From the NCBI RefSeq assembly GCF_002285495.1, contig NZ_CP016786.1, positions 200,001 to 264,000 on the forward strand: a stretch of 64,000 bases of DNA, in the 5' to 3' direction. Every line of letters starts with the position of its first letter. Within the stretch, counting starts at the first letter, position 1. Of the stretch, positions 35,474 through 45,400 are shown piece by piece. A program made the translations under genes and the position numbers. A model generated the notes under the pieces. That model had not been told where the DNA came from. It saw only the letters and a program-made list of their open reading frames with translations, and ran no database searches. Origin of the DNA: Clostridium isatidis (GTDB lineage Bacteria > Bacillota > Clostridia > Clostridiales > Clostridiaceae).

Positions 35474-35995
35474 ATGAGCGAAAAAGCAAGATGGTATGTT
35501 GTACACACATACTCAGGCTATGAAAACAAAGTTAAAGCAAATCTTGAAAAGACCATTGAAAATAGAAATCTTCAAAACTTACTTCAGGATATACAAGTTC
35601 CTATGGAAGAAGTTATAGAAGAAAAAGATGGAAAGCAAAAGATTACTTTAAAAAAGAAGTTTCCTGGATATGTGTTAGTAAAAATGCTAATGACAGATGA
35701 ATCATGGTATGTGGTTAGAAACACAAGGGGTGTAACAGGTTTTGTTGGCCCAGCTTCTAAACCAGTTCCTCTTACCGATGAAGAAGTTGAATCTATGGGA
35801 GTTAAAGAAGCTCCTGTTGAGATTGATTTAGAGGTAGGGGAATCAATAAGAGTTATCTCAGGACCGTTAAGAGAGTTTATTGCAACGATTCAAGAGATAA
35901 ATTTAGAAAAACGTAAGATAAAGGTATTAATTGATATGTTTGGCAGAGAAACTCTTGCTGAACTTGATTTTACACAAGTTGAAAAATTAGTTTAA
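35474..35995 (+). CDS. nusG: Transcription termination/antitermination factor NusG
   Basis: 173 residues. NGN domain (1-110) with WYVVHTYSGYENKV at the start, then a KOW domain (about 120-173). It binds RNA polymerase and couples it to the ribosome or Rho. Start ATG 35474 fixes the family N-terminus, although its SD is unusually far away. Confidence 0.96.
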   Translation: MSEKARWYVVHTYSGYENKVKANLEKTIENRNLQNLLQDIQVPMEEVIEEKDGKQKITLKKKFPGYVLVKMLMTDESWYVVRNTRGVTGFVGPASKPVPLTDEEVESMGVKEAPVEIDLEVGESIRVISGPLREFIATIQEINLEKRKIKVLIDMFGRETLAELDFTQVEKLV

Positions 35996-36017
35996 TATAA
36001 ACTGATGTTTTAATAAA

Positions 36018-36046
36018 GTGGGAGGACAAAAAGTCCGCATTACCAC
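36018..36046 (+). promoter_or_regulatory. Stem-loop before rplK (paired with a similar one before rplA)
   Basis: Outer GTGG (36018-36021) with CCAC (36043-36046) and inner GGAC (36024-36027) with GTCC (36033-36036), loop aaaaa. A GGGAGG SD-like sequence is inside the stem, 45 bases before rplK. The rplA leader has the same frame with changed but still pairing inner bases. Confidence 0.55.
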
Positions 36047-36064
36047 AGTATAGGAGGAATATAC

Positions 36065-36490
36065 ATGGCTAAGAAAGTAACAGGAATAATTAAACTTCAA
36101 CTTCCTGCAGGTAAGGCAACACCAGCACCACCAGTAGGACCAGCATTAGGTCAACATGGTGTTAACATTATGGGATTCTGTAAGGAGTATAATGCAAAAA
36201 CTGCAAACCAAGCTGGATTAACAATTCCAGTTGTAATTACAGTTTACCAAGATAGATCTTTTAGTTTCGTACTAAAAACTCCACCAGCTGCAGTACTAAT
36301 TAAGAAAGAATTAGGTATCGAAAGTGGTTCAGGAGTACCAAACAAGAATAAAGTTGGTAAGTTAACAAAAGATCAAGTTAGAAAAATTGCTGAGTTAAAG
36401 ATGCCTGACTTAAATGCGGCTTCAATAGAAAGTGCTATGAGCATGGTAATTGGAACTGCTAAGAGTATGGGAGTAACAGTAGAAGAGTAA
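36065..36490 (+). CDS. rplK: Ribosomal protein L11
   Basis: 141 residues. The N-terminal domain with the proline-rich PPVGPALGQHGVNI helix interacts with release factors and RelA. The C-terminal rRNA-binding domain contains GTAKSMG. SD taggagg seven to eight bases before ATG. Confidence 0.98.
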   Translation: MAKKVTGIIKLQLPAGKATPAPPVGPALGQHGVNIMGFCKEYNAKTANQAGLTIPVVITVYQDRSFSFVLKTPPAAVLIKKELGIESGSGVPNKNKVGKLTKDQVRKIAELKMPDLNAASIESAMSMVIGTAKSMGVTVEE

Positions 36491-36502
36491 TTCGTAAAAA
36501 AA

Positions 36503-36529
36503 GTGGGAGGTAAAAACCGTTAATACCAC
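36503..36529 (+). promoter_or_regulatory. Stem-loop before rplA
   Basis: Outer GTGG (36503-36506) with CCAC (36526-36529) and inner GGT (36509-36511) with ACC (36516-36518), loop aaaa. Same design as the rplK leader element, with compensatory inner changes; followed by the true SD AAGGAGG. Confidence 0.55.
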
Positions 36530-36543
36530 AAAGGAGGCAAGTT

Positions 36544-37233
36544 ATGGGAAAAAATTATATTGAAAGCGCAAAGTTAATTGACAAAAGTGCATTATATGAA
36601 CCAAAACAAGCTTTAGAATTAGCTGTTAAAACTGCTAAAGCTAAGTTTGATGAAACAATAGAACTACATGTAAGATTAGGGGTTGACCCAAGACATGCAG
36701 ATCAACAAGTAAGAGGAGCAGTTGTTCTTCCAAACGGAACAGGAAAAACTGTAAGAGTTTTAGTTTTTGCTAAAGGAGCTAAAGTTGCTGAAGCTGAAGC
36801 TGCTGGAGCAGATTTCGTTGGAGGAGAAGAATTAGTTCAAAAGATTCAAACAGAAAACTGGTTCGATTATGATGTAGTAGTTGCTACACCAGATATGATG
36901 GGTGTTGTTGGTAGAATAGGTAGAATTTTAGGACCTAAAGGATTAATGCCAAACCCAAAATCAGGAACTGTAACATTTGATGTTGCTAAAGCAATAGCAG
37001 ATATTAAAGCAGGTAAGGTTGAATATAGAGTTGATAAAACTGCTATAGTTCACTGTCCAATCGGAAAGAAATCATTTGGAGTTGAAAAACTACATGAAAA
37101 CTTCCACACTTTAATGGATGCTTTATTAAAGGCTAAGCCAGCAGCTGCTAAGGGACAATACGTTAAGTCTGTATCAGTTTCTAGCACAATGGGACCTGGA
37201 GCTAAAGTAAATCCACAAAAAGTTTTAGATTAG
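36544..37233 (+). CDS. rplA: Ribosomal protein L1
   Basis: 229 residues, full length, with the signature GPKGLMPNPK and family C-terminus. Builds the L1 stalk that moves E-site tRNA; in many bacteria it also represses its own L11-L1 operon. SD AAGGAGG. Confidence 0.98.
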   Translation: MGKNYIESAKLIDKSALYEPKQALELAVKTAKAKFDETIELHVRLGVDPRHADQQVRGAVVLPNGTGKTVRVLVFAKGAKVAEAEAAGADFVGGEELVQKIQTENWFDYDVVVATPDMMGVVGRIGRILGPKGLMPNPKSGTVTFDVAKAIADIKAGKVEYRVDKTAIVHCPIGKKSFGVEKLHENFHTLMDALLKAKPAAAKGQYVKSVSVSSTMGPGAKVNPQKVLD

Positions 37234-37235
37234 TA

Positions 37236-37264
37236 TTGACATATAGGTAGTTATGTTGTAAAAT
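37236..37264 (+). promoter_or_regulatory. rplJL promoter
   Basis: TTGACA (37236-37241), 17 bases, TAAAAT (37259-37264), immediately after the rplA stop. It gives L10-L7/L12 separate transcription. Confidence 0.82.
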
Positions 37265-37270
37265 AACTAC

Positions 37271-37450
37271 TGTTGTAAAAAAAGAATACTAATTCCAAAG
37301 ACAGTAGGTGCCGTAAGGTTTAAATTAATTGCCTACCGAGGAATACCAAGGTAAGTAATTAATTTATTTATTGGTCTTCCTATGTCTATGGGAAGGCCTT
37401 ATTTATTATAAAATAGCAGTTAAAAACTGTGAGGAGGTGGACACACAGTA
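37271..37450 (+). promoter_or_regulatory. Ribosomal protein L10 leader
   Basis: Conserved L10-binding pattern aggtgccgtaagg (37306-37318) with GTAGG/CCTAC pairing (37304-37308 with 37332-37336) and a kink-turn-like accgaggaata. A terminator-like 8-bp stem follows (37373-37380 with 37391-37398), then ttatttatta. L10(L12)4 bound here is known to reduce expression of rplJL in Firmicutes. Confidence 0.82.
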
Positions 37451-37954
37451 ATGAATAATAACAGAAGAATTAAAGAAGCTAAAGTAGCTGAAATCAAAGA
37501 AAAGTTACAAAACTCAAAAAGTATTGTTTTAGCTGATTACCAAGGTTTAACTGTTGAAGAAGACACAAACCTAAGAAAAACATTAAGAGAAGCTGGTGTT
37601 GAATACAAGGTTTATAAAAATACTTTAGTATTACTAGCAGCTAAAGAATTAGGTATTGAAGGTCTAGAACAATATTTAGAAGGACCTGTTTCTATAGCAT
37701 TTGGATATGAAGATGCTACTGCTCCTGCAAGAGTATTACATACATTTGCTAAGGATCACAAGAAATTAGAATTAAAAGCTGGTGTTGTGGAAGGAACTTT
37801 ATATAATAAAGAAGAAATTGAAAAAATCGCTACAATACCATCAAAAGAAGTTCTTATCGCAAAACTTCTTGGAAGCTTCAAAGCTCCATTATCAAACCTT
37901 GCATATTTATTAAATGCAATTAAAGAAAAGAAAGAATCAGAATCAGCTGAATAA
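37451..37954 (+). CDS. rplJ: Ribosomal protein L10
   Basis: 167 residues. N-terminal rRNA-binding globular domain and a C-terminal helix that carries L7/L12 dimers; it forms the stalk base with L11. SD GAGGAGGTGG lies about 13 bases from the ATG, longer than typical, but no closer in-frame start exists. Autoregulated by the leader upstream. Confidence 0.97.
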   Translation: MNNNRRIKEAKVAEIKEKLQNSKSIVLADYQGLTVEEDTNLRKTLREAGVEYKVYKNTLVLLAAKELGIEGLEQYLEGPVSIAFGYEDATAPARVLHTFAKDHKKLELKAGVVEGTLYNKEEIEKIATIPSKEVLIAKLLGSFKAPLSNLAYLLNAIKEKKESESAE

Positions 37955-37985
37955 AACTGATAAAAAATTTGGAGGTGCAATTTAA

Positions 37986-38354
37986 ATGACAAGAGAAGAT
38001 ATAATTCAAGCTATAAAAGAAATGACTGTTTTAGAATTAAACGAGCTAGTTAAAGCTTGTGAAGAAGAGTTTGGTGTAAGCGCAGCTGCTCCAGTAGCAG
38101 TAGCAGGTGGTGCAGTAGCAGGTGCTGCAGCAGCAGAAGAAAAATCAGAATTTGATGTTGTATTAGCTAACGCTGGTGCTAACAAGATTAAGGTAATCAA
38201 AGTAGTTAGAGAATTAACTGGATTAGGATTAAAGGAAGCTAAAGAAATAGTTGACGGAGCTCCTAAGACAATTAAAGAAGGAGTTTCTAAAGAAGAAGCT
38301 GAAGAAATGAAAGCTAAACTTGCTGAAGTTGGAGCTGAAGTAGAACTTAAGTAA
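37986..38354 (+). CDS. rplL: Ribosomal protein L7/L12
   Basis: 122 residues. N-terminal dimerisation domain, Ala/Gly-rich hinge (about 35-55) and conserved C-terminal factor-binding domain (KIKVIKVVRELTGLGLKEAK). Recruits translational GTPases. SD ttggaggtg. Confidence 0.98.
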   Translation: MTREDIIQAIKEMTVLELNELVKACEEEFGVSAAAPVAVAGGAVAGAAAAEEKSEFDVVLANAGANKIKVIKVVRELTGLGLKEAKEIVDGAPKTIKEGVSKEEAEEMKAKLAEVGAEVELK

Positions 38355-38357
38355 TTT

Positions 38358-38386
38358 AAAAAGGTGCTGTTTAAAGCACCTTTTTA
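38358..38386 (+). terminator. Terminator after rplL
   Basis: 11-bp stem (38358-38368 with 38375-38385), A run before and T run after, three bases from the rplL stop. It separates rplJL from rpoBC. Confidence 0.88.
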
Positions 38387-38489
38387 ATTCTAATAAAATA
38401 AAATCATATAAAATATTAATTTCCTGGTATACTTTATATGGTTTTATAAATAAGGTATCTTTTTGATTAAGGCTGTTTATATAAATATA

Positions 38490-38518
38490 TTGACATAGCT
38501 TTAATTGTATGATACTAT
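38490..38518 (+). promoter_or_regulatory. rpoBC promoter
   Basis: TTGACA (38490-38495), 17 bases, TACTAT (38513-38518); 163 bases before rpoB. The upstream bases 38387-38489 hold nothing else I can support. Confidence 0.78.
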
Positions 38519-38570
38519 CATTAAATGTACTAATTCAATGTGGGATATTATAATCATATTGAGAAATTGC

Positions 38571-38648
38571 ATAACCAGTATAAAAATGGTTATACTAATA
38601 AGTGTTGCTATCCGAAAGCAAGTTTCCTTAGGGAAGCTATGCTTTGGG
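38571..38648 (+). promoter_or_regulatory. Structured rpoB leader
   Basis: First hairpin ATAACCA/TGGTTAT (38571-38577 with 38587-38593). The second is a long stem: CCGAAAGCA (38612-38620) with TGCTTTGGG (38640-38648), stacked on AGTTTCC (38621-38627) with GGAAGCT (38632-38638), one bulged A, tetraloop ttag. Sixteen paired positions make chance unlikely. Role is unknown; it may control rpoB translation or elongation. Confidence 0.6.
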
Positions 38649-38680
38649 TTATTTTAGTTTAATGCAAGGGGTGAAAATTC

Positions 38681-41600
38681 ATGGTACATCCTGTCCAAAA
38701 TGGAAAAAGAACTAGAATGAGTTTTGGTAAGGTTAAAGATGCGACCGAAATGCCAAATCTTATTGAAGTACAATTAGATTCGTATCAGTGGTTTTTAGAT
38801 GAGGGGCTTTATGAAGTTTTTGATGACATAAATCCGATTTCAAATTTCACTGGGAATCTTGTACTAGAATTTGTTGATTACAAACTTGATATGGATAGTA
38901 TTAAGTATTCAGTGGAGGAGTGTAAGGAAAGAGATGCTACTTATGCTGCGCCACTAAAAGTTTCTGTAAGACTACAAAATAAAGAAACTGGTGAAATTAA
39001 AGAACAAGAAGTATTTATGGGAGATTTCCCTCTAATGACTGAACAAGGAACTTTCATCATTAATGGTGCTGAAAGAGTAATAGTAAGTCAGTTAGTAAGA
39101 TCTCCTGGAGTTTATTACAATTATAATGTTGATAAAAGTGGTGAAAAGCTATTTTCATCAACAGTAATACCAAATAGAGGTGCTTGGTTAGAATATGAAA
39201 CAGATTCTAACGGTGTTATCTATGTAAGAATAGATAAGACAAGAAAGCTTCCTATTACTATATTAGCTAGAGCTATGGGATATGGAAGTGACCAAGAATT
39301 ATTAGGATTCTTTGGGGAAGAAGAAAGATTAAAGGCTACAATAGAAAAGGATAATACAAAGACTAGAGAAGAAGCCTTATTAGAAATATATAAGAGATTA
39401 AGACCGGGCGAACCACCAACAGTGGATAGTGCTGTTTCTCTTATAGATTCCATATTTTTTGATCCAAAAAGATATGATTTATCAAGGGTTGGTAGATATA
39501 AGTTCAACAAAAAACTAGCTTTAAATATTAGACTAGTTAATCAAATTGCAGCAACTGATATTGTTAACCCAGAAACAGGAGAAATCATAGTAGAAAAAGG
39601 TCAAAAAATTAATAGAGTAAAAGCAGAAGAAATACAAAATGTAGGTATTAATTCTGTTGATGTATTAGTTGAAGACAAGGTGGTAAGAGTAATTGGTAAC
39701 CACTTTGTGGATATTAATAAGGTTGTACCATTTGATATAAGTGATTTAAACATAAAGGAAATGGTTCATTACCCAACTTTAAAAGAAATACTAGAAAATT
39801 ATGACGATGAATCTACTATAAAGGAAGAGATTAAAAAGAATATAATTAATCTTATTCCAAAACATATTATAAAAGATGATATATATGCAACTATAAGCTA
39901 TGAATTAGGCTTACGTTATGGTATTGGATATGTTGATGATATCGATCATCTAGGAAATAGAAGAATTAGATCTGTTGGAGAATTATTACAAAATCAATTC
40001 AGAATTGGTCTTTCAAGAATGGAAAGAGTAGTTAAGGAAAGAATGACAATTCAAGATCAAGAAGCAATAACTCCTCAGATGTTAATAAATATAAGACCTG
40101 TATCAGCTGCTATCAAAGAATTCTTCGGTAGTTCCCAATTATCACAATTCATGGATCAAATCAATCCATTATCAGAATTAACACATAAAAGAAGATTATC
40201 AGCTTTAGGACCTGGTGGGCTTTCAAGAGAAAGAGCAGGTTTTGAAGTTAGAGACGTTCACTATTCACACTATGGTAGAATGTGTCCTATAGAAACTCCA
40301 GAAGGACCAAATATAGGGCTTATAAACTCATTATCTACCTTTGCAAGAGTAAATGAGTATGGATTTATAGAAACACCATATAGAATTGTTGATAAAGAAA
40401 CAGGTGTTGTTACTGATGAAATTAGATACTTTACAGCTGACGAAGAGGACTTATATTATGTAGCACAAGCTCAAGAACCTCTTGACGAAAATGGAAGATT
40501 TATAGATAAGAGAGTAACTGTTAGATACTTAGATGAAGTATTAGTAGTAAATTCTGAAGAAGTAGATTTAGTAGACGTATCTCCAAGACAAATTGTTTCT
40601 GTAGCAACTGCAATGATTCCTTTCCTTGAAAATGATGATGCTTCCAGAGCACTTATGGGATCAAACATGCAACGTCAAGCAGTTCCATTATTGAAGCCTG
40701 AAGCACCAATAGTAGGAACAGGAATAGAGTACAAGGCGGCTTACGATTCAGGAGTACTTCGTAAGGCTAAAAATGCTGGTAAGGTTGTATATGTAAGTGC
40801 TAATGAAATTAGAATAAGAAGAGATTCAGATGGCGGAATAGATACTTATAAATTGTTAAAATTTAAGAGAAGTAACCAAGGAACATGTATAAATCAAAGA
40901 CCTATCGTTGAAAAAGGTGATATAGTATTCAAAAATCAAGTGATTGCAGATGGTCCTTCTACAGATTTAGGAGAAATATCACTAGGTAAAAATATCAGAA
41001 TGGGCTTTATAACATGGGAAGGTTATAACTACGAAGATGCTATGCTGATATCTGAAGAATTAGTAAGAGATGACGTATTTACTTCAATTCACATAGAAGA
41101 ATATGAATGTGAAGCAAGAGATACAAAATTAGGACCTGAAGAAATTACAAGGGATATTCCAAATGTAAGTGAAGATGCATTAAAAGATATAGATGATAGA
41201 GGAATAATAAGAATTGGTGCTGAAGTTAGATCAGGTGACATTCTTGTAGGTAAAGTAACTCCTAAGGGAGAAACTGAATTAACTGCAGAAGAAAGACTAC
41301 TAAGAGCTATATTTGGAGAAAAAGCAAGAGAAGTAAGAGATACATCTTTAAGAGTTCCGCATGGAGAAGCAGGTATAATAGTAGATGTTAAGATATTTAC
41401 TAGAGAAAATGGTGATGAATTAAACCCGGGAGTAAATGAATTAGTTAGATGCTATATTGCTCAAAAGAGAAAGATTTCCGTTGGTGATAAGATGGCGGGA
41501 CGTCACGGAAACAAAGGGGTTATTTCAAGAATATTACCAGAAGAAGATATGCCTTTCTTACCAGATGGAAGACCGCTGCAAATATGCTTAAACCCATTAG

Positions 41601-42391
41601 GGGTTCCATCTCGTATGAATATAGGTCAAGTACTTGAAGTTCATTTAGGATGGGCTGCTAGTAAATTAGGCTGGCATGTTGCTACTCCTGTATTTGATGG
41701 AGCAACTTATGAAGATATACAAGAATGTTTAGAAAAAGCTGGATATCAAGCAAATGGTAAAACTATTCTATATGATGGTAGAACAGGAGAGCCATTTGAT
41801 AATGAAGTAACTGTTGGTATAATGTATATCTTAAAGCTAGCTCACTTAGTTGATGATAAGATTCACGCAAGATCAACAGGACCATATTCATTAGTTACTC
41901 AACAACCACTAGGTGGTAAGGCACAATTTGGTGGTCAAAGATTCGGGGAAATGGAAGTTTGGGCTCTAGAAGCATATGGTGCAGCACACACACTACAAGA
42001 AATTTTAACTGTTAAGTCAGATGATATTGTAGGTAGAGTGAAGACCTATGAAGCTATTGTTAAGGGAGAAAATATCCCAGAACCAGGAGTTCCAGAATCC
42101 TTTAAGGTATTAATAAAAGAACTTCAAGCTTTATGCTTAGATGTTAAAGTTCTAAATGAAGAAAATGAAGAAGTAAAACTTAAAGAGTTTATTGATACAG
42201 ATGTAGAAGATTTAGATGTTAACATAGAAGGTACAGAAGATGTTACTACAGATAATGTAGAGATTGATGATAGTTATAAATTATCAGAAGATGAAACATT
42301 AGAGGACGACAGCGATTTTGATGATTCCTTATTAGAGGGATTTCATGCGGAAGGTCTAGGATTTGATGATTTTGTAAATGATGAAGACTAA
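38681..42391 (+). CDS. rpoB: RNA polymerase beta subunit
   Basis: 1236 residues. The standard beta domains are complete, including the rifampicin region (FGSSQLSQFMDQINPLSELT) with wild-type-like residues, and the catalytic-centre GDKMAGRHGNKG. A clostridial acidic C-terminal tail of about 60 residues follows the conserved core. SD aaggggtga. rpoC follows after 21 bases. Confidence 0.98.
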   Translation: MVHPVQNGKRTRMSFGKVKDATEMPNLIEVQLDSYQWFLDEGLYEVFDDINPISNFTGNLVLEFVDYKLDMDSIKYSVEECKERDATYAAPLKVSVRLQNKETGEIKEQEVFMGDFPLMTEQGTFIINGAERVIVSQLVRSPGVYYNYNVDKSGEKLFSSTVIPNRGAWLEYETDSNGVIYVRIDKTRKLPITILARAMGYGSDQELLGFFGEEERLKATIEKDNTKTREEALLEIYKRLRPGEPPTVDSAVSLIDSIFFDPKRYDLSRVGRYKFNKKLALNIRLVNQIAATDIVNPETGEIIVEKGQKINRVKAEEIQNVGINSVDVLVEDKVVRVIGNHFVDINKVVPFDISDLNIKEMVHYPTLKEILENYDDESTIKEEIKKNIINLIPKHIIKDDIYATISYELGLRYGIGYVDDIDHLGNRRIRSVGELLQNQFRIGLSRMERVVKERMTIQDQEAITPQMLINIRPVSAAIKEFFGSSQLSQFMDQINPLSELTHKRRLSALGPGGLSRERAGFEVRDVHYSHYGRMCPIETPEGPNIGLINSLSTFARVNEYGFIETPYRIVDKETGVVTDEIRYFTADEEDLYYVAQAQEPLDENGRFIDKRVTVRYLDEVLVVNSEEVDLVDVSPRQIVSVATAMIPFLENDDASRALMGSNMQRQAVPLLKPEAPIVGTGIEYKAAYDSGVLRKAKNAGKVVYVSANEIRIRRDSDGGIDTYKLLKFKRSNQGTCINQRPIVEKGDIVFKNQVIADGPSTDLGEISLGKNIRMGFITWEGYNYEDAMLISEELVRDDVFTSIHIEEYECEARDTKLGPEEITRDIPNVSEDALKDIDDRGIIRIGAEVRSGDILVGKVTPKGETELTAEERLLRAIFGEKAREVRDTSLRVPHGEAGIIVDVKIFTRENGDELNPGVNELVRCYIAQKRKISVGDKMAGRHGNKGVISRILPEEDMPFLPDGRPLQICLNPLGVPSRMNIGQVLEVHLGWAASKLGWHVATPVFDGATYEDIQECLEKAGYQANGKTILYDGRTGEPFDNEVTVGIMYILKLAHLVDDKIHARSTGPYSLVTQQPLGGKAQFGGQRFGEMEVWALEAYGAAHTLQEILTVKSDDIVGRVKTYEAIVKGENIPEPGVPESFKVLIKELQALCLDVKVLNEENEEVKLKEFIDTDVEDLDVNIEGTEDVTTDNVEIDDSYKLSEDETLEDDSDFDDSLLEGFHAEGLGFDDFVNDED

Positions 42392-42412
42392 ATTTGAAGG
42401 GAGGATATACCC

Positions 42413-45400
42413 TTGTTTGAATTAAATAATTTTGATGCATTACAAATAGGTTTAGCTTCACCTGACCAAATAAGAGAATGGTCTAGAGGAGAAGTAAAAA
42501 AACCTGAAACTATAAACTATAGAACTTTAAAACCAGAAAGAGATGGTCTATTCTGTGAAAGAATATTTGGACCTACAAAAGATTGGGAATGTCATTGTGG
42601 TAAATATAAAAGAGTTAGATATAAGGGAATTGTATGCGACAGATGTGGAGTTGAAGTTACAAAGTCTAAAGTAAGAAGAGAAAGAATGGGGCATATAGAA
42701 CTTGCTGCCCCAGTTTCTCACATCTGGTACTTCAAGGGAATTCCATCAAGAATGGGATTATTACTTGATATGTCACCAAGAGCATTAGAAAAAGTACTAT
42801 ATTTTGCTTCATATATCGTAATAAATCCTAAAGAAACTCCGCTTTTAAAGAAACAACTTCTTACTGAAAAAGAATATAGAGAAGCTGTTGATAAATATGG
42901 CGAAGATAGCTTTGTAGCAGGAATGGGTGCTGAATCAATTCAACAATTACTTGCAGAAATTGATTTAGAAGCTCAAGCAAAGGAATTAAAAGAAGAACTA
43001 AAAAGCAGTACAGGTCAAAAGAAAGTAAGAATAATTAGAAGATTAGAAGTTGTAGAATCCTTTAGAAAATCTGGCAATGAACCAAAGTGGATGATTATTA
43101 ATGTTATACCAGTAATTCCACCAGAATTAAGACCAATGGTTCAACTAGATGGAGGAAGATTTGCTACTTCAGATTTAAATGATCTATATAGAAGAGTTAT
43201 AAACAGAAATAATAGATTAAAGAAACTTTTAGATTTAGGAGCACCAGAAATAATCGTTAGAAACGAAAAGAGAATGCTTCAAGAAGCAGTTGATGCTCTT
43301 ATAGATAACGGTAGAAGAGGAAGACCAGTTACAGGTCCAGGAAATAGACCTCTTAAGTCTTTATCAGATATGTTAAAAGGAAAGCAAGGTAGATTTAGAC
43401 AAAACCTACTAGGAAAAAGAGTTGACTATTCTGGTAGATCAGTTATCGTTGTAGGACCAGAGCTTAAGATGTATCAATGTGGACTTCCAAAAGAAATGGC
43501 ATTAGAATTATTTAAGCCTTTCGTAATGAAGAAGTTAGTTGAAGAAGGAATAGCTCATAACATAAAAAGTGCAAAAAGAATGGTTGAAAGAGTAAATAAT
43601 CAAGTATGGGATGTACTTGAAGAAGTAATTACAGATCATCCAGTTCTATTAAACCGTGCACCTACTCTTCACAGATTAGGAATTCAAGCTTTCCAACCTG
43701 TATTAGTAGAAGGTAGAGCAATAAAATTACATCCATTAGTTTGTACAGCTTACAATGCTGACTTCGATGGTGACCAAATGGCTGTTCACTTACCTTTATC
43801 AGTTGAAGCTCAAGCAGAAGCAAGATTCTTAATGCTAGCTGCAACAAATATTATGAAGCCTTCAGATGGTAAGCCAGTTTGTGTTCCTACACAAGATATG
43901 GTTTTAGGTTCATATTACCTAACAATGACAAAAGAAGGATGTAAAGGTGAAGGAAAAGTATTTGCATCTAAAGAAGAAGCTATAATGGCATATAGACTTA
44001 ATGAAATAGATATTCATGCTGCTATTAAAGTAAGAATGTTTAGAGAAATAAATGGTGAAGTTAGACACGGAATAATTAATACAACAGTTGGAAAAATAAT
44101 CTTTAATGAATCTATACCTCAAGATTTAGGTCTTGTTGATAGATCAAATCCAGAGAATGAATTTGCTCTAGAAGTTGATTTCTTAGTAAGTAAGAAAACT
44201 CTAGGAAAAATTATAGATAAGTGCTACGAAGTTCATGGCCCAACTGAAACTGCAATAATGCTAGATAAAATTAAGGCGGTAGGATATCATTATTCAACAA
44301 TTGGAGCAGTAACAGTAGCAGTATCAGATATGAGCGTTCCAAAGCAAAAATATGATTTATTAAAAGATGCAGATGAAACTGTTAGCAAAATAGAAAAGAT
44401 GTATAAGAGAGGTTTCATATCTGAAGATGAAAGATATGAAAGAGTAATAGAAAAATGGACTAAAACAACAGAAGATATCGCTGATGCCTTAATGGAAAGT
44501 ATGGATAAGTTTAATCCAATATTCATGATGGCAGACTCAGGAGCCAGAGGTTCTAAGTCTCAAATTAAGCAATTAGCAGGTATGAGAGGACTTATGGCGA
44601 GTCCTACTGGTAAGATTATTGAATTACCAATCAGGGCATCTTTCAGAGAAGGTCTAGGAGTTTTAGAATACTTTATATCAACTCACGGGGCAAGAAAAGG
44701 TAATGCTGATACAGCTTTAAAAACTGCTGACTCTGGTTACTTAACAAGAAGACTTGTTGACGTATCTCAAGAAGTTATAGTAAGAGAAGAAGACTGTGGA
44801 AGTGCTGAAGGATTATATGTATCTGAAATAAAAGAAGGTAACGAAGCAGTTGAAGGATTAGCAGAAAGACTATATGGAAGATATACAGCTGAACCAGTTA
44901 TTCATCCAGAAACTGGGGAAGTGCTATTAGAAGCTGATCAATATATTGAAAAGAGCATGTCAGAGAAAATTTCAGCTCTTGGAATAAAGAAAGTGAAAAT
45001 TAGATCAGTATTTACATGTAAATCTAAAGTTGGTGTTTGTGCTAAGTGCTATGGTATGAATATGGCAACAGCACAAAAAATCAATATTGGTGAAGCAGTT
45101 GGTATTATAGCTGCACAATCAATAGGGGAACCAGGAACCCAACTTACAATGAGAACATTCCATACAGGTGGAGTTGTTGGAGCAGATATTACACAAGGTC
45201 TTCCAAGAGTTGAGGAATTATTTGAAGCTAGAAAACCAAAGGGATTAGCAATCGTAAGTGAAATATCAGGTACAGTAAGAATAGAAGAAACAAAGAAAAA
45301 GAGAACAGTTTACGTTATTGGTGATGATGGAGAAGAACGCAGCTATGAAATACCATTTGGTTCAAGACTTAAAGTTTCAAATGGTGATGTAATTGAAGCT

